Shown piece after piece: positions 39,896 to 47,960 of a stretch of 64,000 nt of DNA. Under the pieces are notes generated by a model. The model made no database searches. It saw nothing but the letters and a program-made list of their open reading frames with translations, and was not told where the DNA came from. The DNA lies in contig JADFNB010000003.1 of assembly GCA_022563595.1 (NCBI GenBank), forward strand, positions 1-64,000, read 5' to 3'. Position numbers and translations under genes: made by a program. This stretch comes from Gemmatimonadota bacterium. Its GTDB lineage: Bacteria > Gemmatimonadota > Gemmatimonadetes > Gemmatimonadales > GWC2-71-9. Positions within the stretch are counted from its first letter, which is position 1, and each line of letters opens with the position of its first letter.

Positions 39896-39901
39896 TTTGT
39901 T

Positions 39902-40591
39902 TTGGGGACTGACACTAGGAATCGTATTCTGGCCGCGGCCGCACGGCTGTTTCACGAGCGGGGCTTTGAAGCCACGGGAGTGGCAACCATCCTGCGCGAG
40001 GTGGGCGTGAACAGCGGCAGTCTCTACCACTTCTTTCCCAGCAAGGAGGCGCTGCTGGTCGGTGTTTTGGAGCGGCATCTGGAATCGTTGCATTCCACGA
40101 TCCTCGAGCCTGCGGCGGGCGCGACCGACGACCCTATCGAGCGTGTGTTCGCGCTGCTGGGGCTGTACCGCAGGGGCCTCGTGATCACGGACTTCACCAG
40201 GGGCTGCCTGATAGGCAATCTCGCCCTCGAGGTGGGAGACGGTAGGCCCCACGTGCGGGCGCTGATCGAGGCGAGCTTCTCCGTCTGGGCCGAAGGTGTT
40301 CGGAGCTGGTTGGACGCAGCAGGTGACCGCCTGCCGGCGGACCTCGACCGCGGCGCCTTGTCCCGGTTCGTCCTCACGGTGATGGAGGGGGCGGTGATGC
40401 AGGCACGGGCGGCGGGGTCCCTAGAACCGTTCGACGCCTCGGTCGCCCAGCTCCGGTCCTACATGGAGTTGCTGGCGGCTCAGGCGCGTCTTGGGCGAGG
40501 CGAAGCACCGGCAATGCCCGCGGGCCGGGAAACCGTCGAGCCAAGCGACGAGGCGCCGCCGCCCGGACGATCCGCGTGGCGCTCATGGTGA
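39902..40591 (+). CDS. TetR-family regulator, NemR-like
   Basis: A 229-residue TetR protein: HTH region TRNRILAAAARLFHERGFEA, GVATILREVGVNSGSLYHFF and PSKEALLVGVLERH. The ligand domain has DFTRGCLIGNLALEVGD, whose C102 matches the position of the electrophile-sensing Cys of E. coli NemR as I recall it (GCL motif). A sensor of reactive aldehydes or electrophiles would suit a locus that makes acetaldehyde. TTG 39902 is chosen because it begins directly before the HTH as in homologues; no ribosome site is visible. The stop overlaps the first in-frame ATG of the next gene, so it is the first gene of the BMC operon. Confidence 0.85.
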   Translation: MGTDTRNRILAAAARLFHERGFEATGVATILREVGVNSGSLYHFFPSKEALLVGVLERHLESLHSTILEPAAGATDDPIERVFALLGLYRRGLVITDFTRGCLIGNLALEVGDGRPHVRALIEASFSVWAEGVRSWLDAAGDRLPADLDRGALSRFVLTVMEGAVMQARAAGSLEPFDASVAQLRSYMELLAAQARLGRGEAPAMPAGRETVEPSDEAPPPGRSAWRSW

Positions 40592-40632
40592 AAGGTTCGG
40601 CATTCCGTGATCTTGCAGCCCCGGTTCGTCAG

Positions 40633-41370
40633 ATGACCGACGAGAGCAAGATCCGCGAGATGGTGCGCCGGGTGGTCTACCGCGCCGTCGGCCGGCCGCC
40701 GCCGTCCCGCTCCGGCGGCAGCCACTTGGTGACTGCAGCGGACCTCAGCGACGTACCGGTCAGAGGGGAGTTCACCGTCCCTGATGGAGCGCTGATCACG
40801 CCTCTTGCCCGGCAGGTGGCCTTGGAGCGGAAGCTCGCCCTAGTGGAGGGCGGCGTCGCTGCGCAGGCCCCCGCCACCGGGTCCCGCCCGTTGATCTCCG
40901 AGGCGACCGACACGAGGACCGTGGCCATGGGGGCCGATCACGGCGGGTACGAACTCAAGGAGACGCTCAAGCGTTACCTCCAGGAGTTGGGATACGCCAT
41001 CGTCGACTGCGGCACGGACAGCGGTGAGCCTGTCGACTACCCCGACTTTGCGCTTGCCGTGGCGCAGTTGGTGGCCCAGGGTCGGGCCTGGCGCGGTATC
41101 CTGGTGGACGGCGCAGGCATCGGCTCCTGCATGGCCGCCAACAAGGTGCCGGGCGTGCGCGCAGCCATGTGCTACGACGATGCGACGGCCGTCAACAGCC
41201 GCGCGCACAACGACGCCAACGTCTTGACCCTGGGTGCCGGGATGATCGGCGCGCCTCTCGGTCGGCGGATCGTCAAGACGTGGCTGGAGACGCAGGCTGG
41301 CGGCGGCCGGCACGCGCGACGCGTCGGCAAGATCATGGACATAGAAAACAGGTTCCTGCGAAGAGGATGA
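40633..41370 (+). CDS. rpiB: RpiB/LacAB-type sugar-phosphate isomerase with BMC-targeting N-terminus
   Basis: From ATG 40633 the 245-residue protein has an amphipathic helix (TDESKIREMVRRVVYRAVGR) like a BMC encapsulation peptide, a Pro-rich linker, a LVTAADLSDVPVRGEFTVPD-GALITPLAR segment seen in BMC-associated enzymes, and an RpiB domain from about residue 95 (AMGADHGGYELK; H192 in SRAHND; GGRHARRV). The usual catalytic Cys of the CGTG loop is D159 in VDGAGIGSC, though a Cys sits at 166, and the mycobacterial Glu position is Ser. It may still isomerise ribose-5-phosphate/ribulose-5-phosphate or act on another aldose phosphate. An upstream ATG at 40585 overlaps the TetR stop and is an alternative start. 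Confidence 0.85.
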   Translation: MTDESKIREMVRRVVYRAVGRPPPSRSGGSHLVTAADLSDVPVRGEFTVPDGALITPLARQVALERKLALVEGGVAAQAPATGSRPLISEATDTRTVAMGADHGGYELKETLKRYLQELGYAIVDCGTDSGEPVDYPDFALAVAQLVAQGRAWRGILVDGAGIGSCMAANKVPGVRAAMCYDDATAVNSRAHNDANVLTLGAGMIGAPLGRRIVKTWLETQAGGGRHARRVGKIMDIENRFLRRG

Positions 41371-41412
41371 GACCGGTGGCGAGCGGCGGCCCCCGAAGAA
41401 GGGCATACGGCG

Positions 41413-42285
41413 ATGGCGCTTGACGAGAAGACGCTCGAACGGGTCATCGAGCAGATCACCCATGAGGTGTTGGTCCTCGTGCACCAGGACCGGGCCAATG
41501 GGCCCGATGGAGCCGGCGGGGAGGGCGCCGCGGAGCTCTCGGCCCAGAACTATGTCGACCGCGTCCGGCCGGTCGTCAACGCCGGCGCGGACCGCATCGC
41601 CAGCACCCTCGGCGTCGCCCCCGCAGACGGCAGCCTGAGCCACATGATCGACCACACGATGCTCAAGCCTGACGCGACCCAGGACCAGATCGCGCAGCTG
41701 TGCTACGAGGCTCGCAAGTACGAGTTTGCGTCGGTGTGTATCAATCCGTCGTACGTGAAGCTCTGCTCGGGTCTCCTGAAGGGCAGCGGCGTGCTCACCT
41801 GCACGGTGGTGGGGTTCCCGCTGGGCGCGACGTCCACCGAGGCCAAGGTCTTCGAGGCCCAGAAGGCGGTTCGGGACGGCGCCACCGAGGTGGACATGGT
41901 AATCAACGTCGGTGCGCTGAAATCGCGCGACTACGAGCTGGTGGAGCGCGATGTCGCGTCGGTTGCCAGCATGTGTCACGCCAACGGCGCGATCCTCAAG
42001 GTCATAATCGAGGCCGCGCTCCTCACCGATGAGGAGAAGGTGGCCGCGTGCCAGCTCGCCAAGGTTGCTGGAGCGGATTTCGTCAAGACTTCCACGGGAT
42101 TCGGACCGGGTGGGGCGACGCCAGAAGACGTGGCGCTGATGCGACGTGTGGTCGGACCCAAGATGGGGGTCAAGGCGTCCGGAGGCATTCGCACATATGC
42201 CGACGCGCAGAAGATGATTGCCGCCGGTGCCAGCCGGATCGGTGCCAGCGCCAGCGTGAAGATCATTCAGGGAGCAGCGTCATGA
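41413..42285 (+). CDS. deoC: Deoxyribose-phosphate aldolase with BMC-targeting N-terminus
   Basis: The 290-residue protein carries a 70-residue extension before the aldolase barrel. Residues 1-25 ([20 protein letters not shown]) form an amphipathic helix like an encapsulation peptide. The barrel starts near [15 protein letters not shown] and has the Schiff-base Lys225 ([11 protein letters not shown]), Lys254 (GVKASGGIR) and D161 ([11 protein letters not shown]). It splits 2-deoxyribose-5-phosphate to acetaldehyde and glyceraldehyde-3-phosphate. The free enzyme is normally about 220 residues. It follows rpiB by 42 bases and precedes the shell genes, so acetaldehyde is likely produced inside the shell. 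Confidence 0.95.
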   Translation: MALDEKTLERVIEQITHEVLVLVHQDRANGPDGAGGEGAAELSAQNYVDRVRPVVNAGADRIASTLGVAPADGSLSHMIDHTMLKPDATQDQIAQLCYEARKYEFASVCINPSYVKLCSGLLKGSGVLTCTVVGFPLGATSTEAKVFEAQKAVRDGATEVDMVINVGALKSRDYELVERDVASVASMCHANGAILKVIIEAALLTDEEKVAACQLAKVAGADFVKTSTGFGPGGATPEDVALMRRVVGPKMGVKASGGIRTYADAQKMIAAGASRIGASASVKIIQGAAS

Positions 42286-42294
42286 GGACCCAAA

Positions 42295-42933
42295 ATGGCC
42301 ATTGATCTCCGCACCTACGCATTCCTCGACAGTCTCCAGCCGCAACACGCGGCCTACCTCGGCACTGTGGCACGCGGGTTCCTGCCGCTCCCGGGCGACA
42401 CATCCCTGTGGGTGGAGATCTCGCCCGGCATTGAGATCAACCGCATCACCGACATAGCACTCAAGGCAACGCGTGTGCGGCCCGGTATGCAGGTCGTCGA
42501 ACGGCTGTTCGGGCTGTTGGAGATCCACCACGAGGTGCAGGCCGAGGTCCGTGCGGCCGGAGCGGCGATCCTCGACGCGCTGGGCGTCAAGGAGTCGGAC
42601 CGTATCAGGCCGCGGGTGGTGTCAAGCCAAATCATTCGACATATCGACGCCCACCAGGTGCAACTGGTCAACCGCATGCGGTTCGGCCACATGCTGCTGG
42701 CCGGGCAGACGTTATACGTGCTCGAGGTGGAGCCGGCCGGCTACGCCGCGCTGGCAGCCAATGAGGCGGAGAAGGCGGCCAACATCAACATTCTCGATGT
42801 GCGCGCTTTCGGCAGCTTCGGGCGGGTGTACCTCGGCGGCGAGGAGCAGGACATCATGGCGGGGTACGGCGCAGCAGTAGCCGCCATTGAAGGCGTCAGC
42901 GGTCGCAAGGCAGATACCAAGCGCCGCGCATGA
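42295..42933 (+). CDS. BMC-T shell protein, double-stacking type
   Basis: The 212-residue tandem BMC-domain protein opens [20 protein letters not shown] and [20 protein letters not shown] and ends [14 protein letters not shown]. The second domain has the large FGSFGR pore loop. It strongly recalls the Haliangium ochraceum T2/T3 proteins (Hoch_5816, Hoch_3341), which stack as two trimers and have a gated central pore. It probably passes larger substrates or cofactors. A GAGGAC ribosome site lies before the ATG. Confidence 0.9.
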   Translation: MAIDLRTYAFLDSLQPQHAAYLGTVARGFLPLPGDTSLWVEISPGIEINRITDIALKATRVRPGMQVVERLFGLLEIHHEVQAEVRAAGAAILDALGVKESDRIRPRVVSSQIIRHIDAHQVQLVNRMRFGHMLLAGQTLYVLEVEPAGYAALAANEAEKAANINILDVRAFGSFGRVYLGGEEQDIMAGYGAAVAAIEGVSGRKADTKRRA

Positions 42934-42974
42934 CGGTGGGAGCCTAACAACACAACCGACGGCGGGAGGAAGTA

Positions 42975-43301
42975 ATGGCTGAGGAGTACGGTGCGATCGA
43001 AGCGTTGGGCATGATCGAGACGCGCAGCTATCCAGCGATGGTCGAAGCGGCCGACGCGATGGTCAAGGCGGCCAGAGTCGAGTTGGTTGCCTACGAGAAG
43101 ACAGGCGGCGGGTATGTAACCGCCGTCGTGCGCGGCGACGTAGCGGCCGTCAAGGCCGCGGTCGAGGCCGGCGCGCGCGGCGCCGAGAAGGTCGGCGAGC
43201 TGGTCACCATACACGTCATCCCGCGCCCACACGCCAACGTGGATAGCACGCTGCCGGTAGGTCGCCAAAGCGGTGACGTGGCCAAGACCTCCAAGAAGTG
43301 A
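42975..43301 (+). CDS. BMC-H shell hexamer protein
   Basis: The 108-residue protein is one BMC domain ([60 protein letters not shown]) with the KTGGG pore loop. A C-terminal tail ([20 protein letters not shown]) matches the kind seen in the Haliangium hexamer. It forms the bulk of the shell. GGGAGG six bases before the ATG is the best ribosome site of the operon, as expected for the most abundant shell part. Confidence 0.95.
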   Translation: MAEEYGAIEALGMIETRSYPAMVEAADAMVKAARVELVAYEKTGGGYVTAVVRGDVAAVKAAVEAGARGAEKVGELVTIHVIPRPHANVDSTLPVGRQSGDVAKTSKK

Positions 43302-43353
43302 TCATGAGAGGGCTCGAGTCCCCGCGGCCTCCGGCTCGTGAACGGAGCTGCTC

Positions 43354-43653
43354 ATGCTGCTAGGAAGAGTGGTCGGTACGCTGGTGGCATCGCGCAAGGA
43401 ACCTTCCCTCGAGGGCCTGAAGTTCCTGGTGCTCAAACAGACGGATCTCGAGGGCAAGGAGACCGGTGGATACCTGGTCGCGGCCGACGCTGTCGGCGCC
43501 GGCATGGGCGAGGTCGTGCTGTACGCCACAGGCAGCTCCGCGCGGCAGACAGAAGCGACTGACAAGAGGCCGTGCGACGGCGTCATCATGGCGATCGTGG
43601 ACACGCTCGAGGTGGATGGAGCGGTAAAGTACGACAAGGCGAGGGACGGCTAG
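43354..43653 (+). CDS. BMC-P shell pentamer protein (first of three)
   Basis: The 99-residue EutN/CcmL-fold protein ([60 protein letters not shown]) caps the vertices of the shell. It is the closest of the three to the Haliangium P1 protein in pattern. ATG 43354 has an ACGGAG ribosome site. The stop is one base before the start of the dehydrogenase. Confidence 0.93.
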   Translation: MLLGRVVGTLVASRKEPSLEGLKFLVLKQTDLEGKETGGYLVAADAVGAGMGEVVLYATGSSARQTEATDKRPCDGVIMAIVDTLEVDGAVKYDKARDG

Positions 43654-43654
43654 C

Positions 43655-45118
43655 ATGGACGACACCCAGCTTCAGACGGTGATAGCCAGGGTCATGTCCG
43701 AGCTGCGCCAATCCGAGCGCGTCCGCCACGGTCCGCGCCCGGAACCGCAGGCCGCCGCCCACCCGCCGCCTCCGTCGTCGCCGCCAAGCCACGGTGACAA
43801 CCTGTTCCCGGACGTCGCAAGCGCGGTGCAGGCCGCACGGCTCGCCTACCAGCAGCTCCAGGAGCTGCCGTTGTCCGTACGCGAGCACATGATTGCCCAC
43901 ATCCGCCGCGCGATGCGGGAGAACGCTCAGAGTTTGGCGTACCAGGCGGAGCAGGAAACGGGGATGGGCCGTTATGAAGACAAGATCGAAAAGGTGCTGC
44001 TCAACGCCAACAAGGCGCCGGGAACCGAGCTCCTAGATACCGGCGCGTGGAGCGGCGACGGCGGTCTGACGGTGGTGGAATTCGCACCCTACGGGCTGAT
44101 CGGTTCAATCACCCCGAGCACCAACCCGATCTCCACCGTGGTATGCAACGCCATCAGCATGGTGGCCGCCGGCAACGCCGTACTGTTCAACGCCCACCCG
44201 GGCGCGCGGAAGTGCTCGAACCTCGCGGTCCAGTTGATCAACGACGCCGTCATCGAGGCGGGCGGTCCGGCGAATCTGGTGTGCGCGATCGCCGAACCCA
44301 CCATCAAGACCGCCCAGCAGATCATGGAGCATCCGGAGGTGAATCTGCTGACGGTCACCGGCGGCGTCGGCGTCGTCCGGGCGGCGATGCAGAGTGGCAA
44401 GCGGGCGATCTGCGCCGGACCGGGCAACCCGCCCGTCGTGGTGGATGAGACCGCCGACCTCGCACAGGCGGGACGTGACATCGTGCGCGGCGCTTCGTTC
44501 GACAACAATATCGTCTGCACTGATGAGAAAGAGGTGTTCGCGGTCGCCTCGATCGCCGACGACCTCAAGGACGTCATGTCCACCCACGGAGCGCTGGAGA
44601 TAGACGGCCGGCAACTCGACCGACTGCGCCGCTCCATCTTCAAGGACAAGCCGCAATCCGGCCGGCATGGCACGATGAACCCCGACTTCATCGGCAAGAA
44701 CGCCAACGTGTTGCTGCGGGAGGCCGGCATCGAGGCGGGCGACGAGGTGCGGTTGGTGCTGGTCGACGTGGAACGGGACGATCCGCTGGTGTTCTCGGAA
44801 CAGATGATGCCGATTCTGCCGTTGGTCCGGGTGCGGGACGCGGACGAGGGGATTGATCTCGCCAAGGAGGCAGAACACGGGTTCAGGCACACCGCCGTGA
44901 TGCACTCGAAGAACCTCGACCACCTGAGCCGGATGGCGAGGGAAATCGACTGTAGCATCTTCGTCAAGAACGGCGTGTCCTTCGACGGCCTCGGTTACGG
45001 CGGCGAGGGCTTCTGCTCGTTCACGATCGCCAGCCCCACCGGAGAGGGACTCACCAACCCGGTCAGCTTCAGCCGCATCAGGCGCTGCGTGCTGAAAGAC
45101 TCTTTCCGGATCGTGTGA
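43655..45118 (+). CDS. CoA-acylating aldehyde dehydrogenase (PduP/EutE type)
   Basis: At 487 residues this matches BMC aldehyde dehydrogenases. Residues 1-20 (DDTQLQTVIARVMSELRQS) form an amphipathic targeting helix, followed by a Pro-rich linker (30-46). The catalytic domain has PYGLIGSITPSTNP, TVTGGVGVVRAAMQSGKRAI, GPGNPPVVVDETAD and the nucleophile C288 in SFDNNIVCTDEKEV. It converts acetaldehyde from DeoC to acetyl-CoA with NAD+ and CoA. No alcohol dehydrogenase or phosphotransacylase is in the locus to regenerate the cofactors, so NADH and CoA must leave through the shell or be handled by enzymes encoded elsewhere. Confidence 0.94.
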   Translation: MDDTQLQTVIARVMSELRQSERVRHGPRPEPQAAAHPPPPSSPPSHGDNLFPDVASAVQAARLAYQQLQELPLSVREHMIAHIRRAMRENAQSLAYQAEQETGMGRYEDKIEKVLLNANKAPGTELLDTGAWSGDGGLTVVEFAPYGLIGSITPSTNPISTVVCNAISMVAAGNAVLFNAHPGARKCSNLAVQLINDAVIEAGGPANLVCAIAEPTIKTAQQIMEHPEVNLLTVTGGVGVVRAAMQSGKRAICAGPGNPPVVVDETADLAQAGRDIVRGASFDNNIVCTDEKEVFAVASIADDLKDVMSTHGALEIDGRQLDRLRRSIFKDKPQSGRHGTMNPDFIGKNANVLLREAGIEAGDEVRLVLVDVERDDPLVFSEQMMPILPLVRVRDADEGIDLAKEAEHGFRHTAVMHSKNLDHLSRMAREIDCSIFVKNGVSFDGLGYGGEGFCSFTIASPTGEGLTNPVSFSRIRRCVLKDSFRIV

Positions 45119-45151
45119 TCATGGCACGGCGGCGTTGGGACACCCCTCGGC

Positions 45152-45742
45152 ATGATTGAACCTTCCCTGGCGCTGATCGATTTCAGCAGCATCGCGGTCG
45201 GCATCGAGGCGGCCGATGCGATGGTCAAGCGCGCCCAGATCGACGTCATCAGGGCCGGTACGGTCCAGCCGGGACGGTACCTGGTCCTGATCGGCGGACC
45301 GGTGGCGGACGTGCAGGAATCTCTCTCCGCAGGGCGCGAGGTCGGCGGCGATGCGGTGCTCGACCACGTCTTCCTGCCACACGTTCATCCCGAGGTGGTG
45401 GAGGCCGTGGGCGGCGGCCGCATGCCCGAAGTCAGCGACGCGTTGGGCATCGTCGAAACCGCGACAGTTGCGGCGGCGATCCACGCCGCCGATGCCGGCA
45501 TCAAGGGAGCGGAGGTCCGCCTGGTCGAGGTCCGTCTGGCAGACGGTTTGGGCGGCAAGGGGATCGTCCTGTACGCCGGCATGGTGGCTGATGTCGAGGC
45601 CGCCGTTGAGATCGGGGCCGCCGTCCTCGAGCGGCCTGGCCAGCTCGTGCGCAAGGTGGTGATCCCCCAACTCCACGCAGCGATGTGGGAGAACGTTGCC
45701 GACGCGACACGGTTCAGCGCGCGGGTGCTGGAAGAACTGTGA
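45152..45742 (+). CDS. BMC-T shell trimer protein, single-layer type
   Basis: The 196-residue tandem BMC protein ([40 protein letters not shown]; second domain DALGIVETATVAAAIHAADA, IVLYAGMVADVEAAVEIGA) resembles the Haliangium T1 protein (Hoch_5812). It forms a pseudohexamer in the shell. The stop overlaps the GTG start of the next gene by four bases (GTGA). Confidence 0.93.
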   Translation: MIEPSLALIDFSSIAVGIEAADAMVKRAQIDVIRAGTVQPGRYLVLIGGPVADVQESLSAGREVGGDAVLDHVFLPHVHPEVVEAVGGGRMPEVSDALGIVETATVAAAIHAADAGIKGAEVRLVEVRLADGLGGKGIVLYAGMVADVEAAVEIGAAVLERPGQLVRKVVIPQLHAAMWENVADATRFSARVLEEL

Positions 45743-46065
45743 AATTCGCGCGGGTGATCGGGACCGTGGTCGCCACCCGGAAGTACAAGGGGCTCGAGGG
45801 CGTCAAGCTCCTGGTGGTCCAACCGCTCGACGCCGAGCTGGGTTCGCGTGGCGATGCGCAGGTTGCCGCCGACGCCACAGCTCAAGCGGGGCCGGGCAAC
45901 CTGGTGTTCGTCGTAGGCAGCCGCGAGGCGGCCCAGGCGCTGCCGGAGGTGTTCGTTCCGGTGGACCTGGCGATCACCGGCATTGTCGACCGAGTCGATC
46001 TGGAGCGCGGTCCGCGCCGCGACGGCCAGACGGCGGTGTGGGGCCGCTCCGTCCGGCGCCGGTGA
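45739..46065 (+). CDS. BMC-P shell pentamer protein (second)
   Basis: From GTG 45739 the 108-residue protein begins KFARVIGTVVATRKYKGLEG, VKLLVVQPLDAELGS and has GPGNLVFVVGSREAAQALPE; the C-terminus is longer and more basic than in the other copies. It is a EutN/CcmL pentamer. The start is set by the fold and by the overlap with the BMC-T stop. Confidence 0.9.
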   Translation: MKFARVIGTVVATRKYKGLEGVKLLVVQPLDAELGSRGDAQVAADATAQAGPGNLVFVVGSREAAQALPEVFVPVDLAITGIVDRVDLERGPRRDGQTAVWGRSVRRR

Positions 46066-46072
46066 CTGTATC

Positions 46073-46345
46073 GTGTACATCGGCAAGGTCATCGGCTCCG
46101 TCGTCGCCACCATAAAGATCTCCCACCTGGAGGGGCGCCGGCTGCTGGTAGTGGATCGGCTGGATCTCGACGGCCGGGAGACCGGCAGCTACGACATAGC
46201 GGTTGACGTGGCACAAGCGGGTCCCGGGGACACCGTGCTGGTGCTCGACGAGGGCAACGGAGCCCGGCAGATCCTGCGCATCGATCCGGGCGCGGTGCGG
46301 GCCGTCATCGTGGGCGTGGTGGACGAGGTGACGCTCGCCGAGTAG
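46073..46345 (+). CDS. BMC-P shell pentamer protein (third)
   Basis: From GTG 46073 the 90-residue EutN/CcmL-fold protein begins YIGKVIGSVVATIKISHLEG and RRLLVVDRLDLDGRETGSYD and ends VVDEVTLAE. It is the shortest pentamer and has no tail. The start lies seven bases after the previous stop. Three pentamer types in one operon match the number in Haliangium. Confidence 0.9.
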   Translation: MYIGKVIGSVVATIKISHLEGRRLLVVDRLDLDGRETGSYDIAVDVAQAGPGDTVLVLDEGNGARQILRIDPGAVRAVIVGVVDEVTLAE

Positions 46346-46382
46346 GGGGCGACCGGTCCCCTAGCCTTTCAGGCGGCCTCGA

Positions 46383-47153
46383 TCATCGGGCGGCGACGGC
46401 CCGACGAACCAGCTCCACAAACCCCGTTCCGATGCTGGCCCCACCCACCAGCGCGCCGTCGATCTCAGGCATGGCCATGAAGTCTGCGATGTTGTCGGCT
46501 GTAACGCTGCCCCCGTACTGCACCCGCACCGCGCCGGCGACGGTCTCACCGAACAGGTCGGCGATCGTTCCCCGAACGGTCAGGCCGATCGTGCGGTTGG
46601 CGGCGGCCGGGGAGGCGGACCGTCCGGTCCCGATCGCCCAGATGGGCTCGTAGGCAAACACGCAGCGGCCGGCCTGGTCGACCGTGAGCCCGGCGAGCGC
46701 GGCGCGGACCTGCGCGCCGACGAAACCTTCCGTCTCGCCCGCCTCGTTCCGAGCCGCGTTCTCGCCAACGCAGATGATGGGTGTCAGCCCGTGCGCCAGC
46801 GCGGCCTGGACCTTCCGGTTGACAGCGGCGTCGCTCTCATCGCTGCCGCCGGTGGCGCGTCGCTCCGAGTGACCGAGGATGACATAACGGCACAGTGCCG
46901 CCACCATTGACGGCGAGACCTCGCCTGTGTGGGGGCCCCGGTCCTCCCAGTGCATGGTCTGGGCGCCGAGCGCGATCGCCGAGCGTCGCAGCATCTCGGC
47001 CAGCACCGCCAGAACCGTGAACGGCGGGCACAGCACCAACTCGACGCCCGGCACCCTACCCAGTGGGTGCCGGATGCGACGGACGAGCCCAACCGCCTCT
47101 TCCGCGCGGCCCAGATGCATCTTCCAGTTGGCGACTATGATGGGTCTGCGCAT
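46383..47153 (-). CDS. tpiA: Triosephosphate isomerase
   Basis: The 256-residue enzyme has every TIM motif: IIVANWKMH with the catalytic Lys (the usual Asn of NWKMN is His), VILGHSERR with the catalytic His, and AYEPIWAIGTGRSASP with the catalytic Glu. It interconverts glyceraldehyde-3-phosphate and dihydroxyacetone phosphate. No targeting helix is visible, so it is probably cytosolic. It converges on the shell operon with only 37 bases between stops. A single-copy glycolytic gene placed here would take up the triose phosphate made by DeoC; that link is inference. Confidence 0.93.
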   Translation of the reverse strand: MRRPIIVANWKMHLGRAEEAVGLVRRIRHPLGRVPGVELVLCPPFTVLAVLAEMLRRSAIALGAQTMHWEDRGPHTGEVSPSMVAALCRYVILGHSERRATGGSDESDAAVNRKVQAALAHGLTPIICVGENAARNEAGETEGFVGAQVRAALAGLTVDQAGRCVFAYEPIWAIGTGRSASPAAANRTIGLTVRGTIADLFGETVAGAVRVQYGGSVTADNIADFMAMPEIDGALVGGASIGTGFVELVRRAVAAR

Positions 47154-47390
47154 CGCGAGTAGGCCGGCTCGAGGAACGTAGGGACGGGCGGCCAGGTACG
47201 ACCCTGGTCACGCCGTGGCACCCGTGGGTTAAGATAACGGTGCATGGGCACGTGCAGCGTTCTGCAGCCGAACAGGCGAATCGCATCTCCCGGAAGGAAG
47301 CCACCGCGACCGCCCCATAGCTGGAGCAGCTATGTAATGCATATTTACCGCAACGACATACGTCGGAGAGCGCCGACATGCGGATGAGAG

Positions 47391-47960
47391 GTGGCCCAGC
47401 CCTTGCGCGGTTTGTCCCCCGTGCGGACCACCCAGCTGGCCCAGCGTATGACTGGTAGCGGTCGTCGAGTTCAAGTGCTTGCGCTGCAACGGCTTGAGCA
47501 GCCAGGACGAGGTGCCGCAGCGGTAGCCGGGTTCACGATGATCGAGCTGCTGATTGTGATGGTGGTCATGGTGATCCTTGCCAGCATCACCTACATTCGC
47601 GTAGCCCCGACGCTGGAGCGGGGACGTGTTCGTGGCGCCGCGAACGTGCTCGCCGGCGACCTACAATACGCTCAGCTAATGGCCGCCAAAATCGGAGAGC
47701 CAATAGTCTTTATCGTCGACCCTGCGGCGAAGGAATACCAGATCGCCGAGCGGGATGGCGACAGCGTTTACCGGCTACGCCGGTTCGGTGCGGACGGGGA
47801 GTATGCATTGGGCGAGTTCACGGCGGTGCCGACGACCGTACAGCTTTTCCCCAACGCGATCGTCAGCCAGTCGGCAACATACACGCTGGGCATCGGCAGC
47901 TACAGGAGACGCGTGATTCTCACACAGGCTGGGCAGGTAAAGATCAAGAATGTTCCGTGA
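47391..47960 (+). CDS. Type IV minor prepilin, GspH/FimT class
   Basis: Up to 189 residues, with the prepilin site VAG-FTMIELLIVMVVMVIL after a long leader. The C-terminal beta domain (LERGRVRGAANVLAGDLQYA, VQLFPNAIVSQSATYTLG) is GspH/FimT-like. The leader is 47 residues from GTG 47391; a shorter one starts at ATG 47448. It is the first gene of a four-gene minor-pilin operon. Confidence 0.8.
   Translation: MAQPLRGLSPVRTTQLAQRMTGSGRRVQVLALQRLEQPGRGAAAVAGFTMIELLIVMVVMVILASITYIRVAPTLERGRVRGAANVLAGDLQYAQLMAAKIGEPIVFIVDPAAKEYQIAERDGDSVYRLRRFGADGEYALGEFTAVPTTVQLFPNAIVSQSATYTLGIGSYRRRVILTQAGQVKIKNVP

Noticed and set aside
39798-40010. 70-codon frame at the start of the TetR gene
   Set aside because: It overlaps the HTH in another frame and its sequence is not protein-like; its ribosome-like site (GAAGGTG) was considered as an alternative start but is out of frame with TetR.
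43300-43353. tRNA-like GGCTCGAGTCCC in the BMC operon
   Set aside because: It looks like a T-arm but no acceptor, D-arm or anticodon arm can be formed around it.
47154-47390. Riboswitch or small RNA between tpiA and the pilin operon
   Set aside because: Some short inverted repeats are present, but nothing matches a known class and no terminator is seen.
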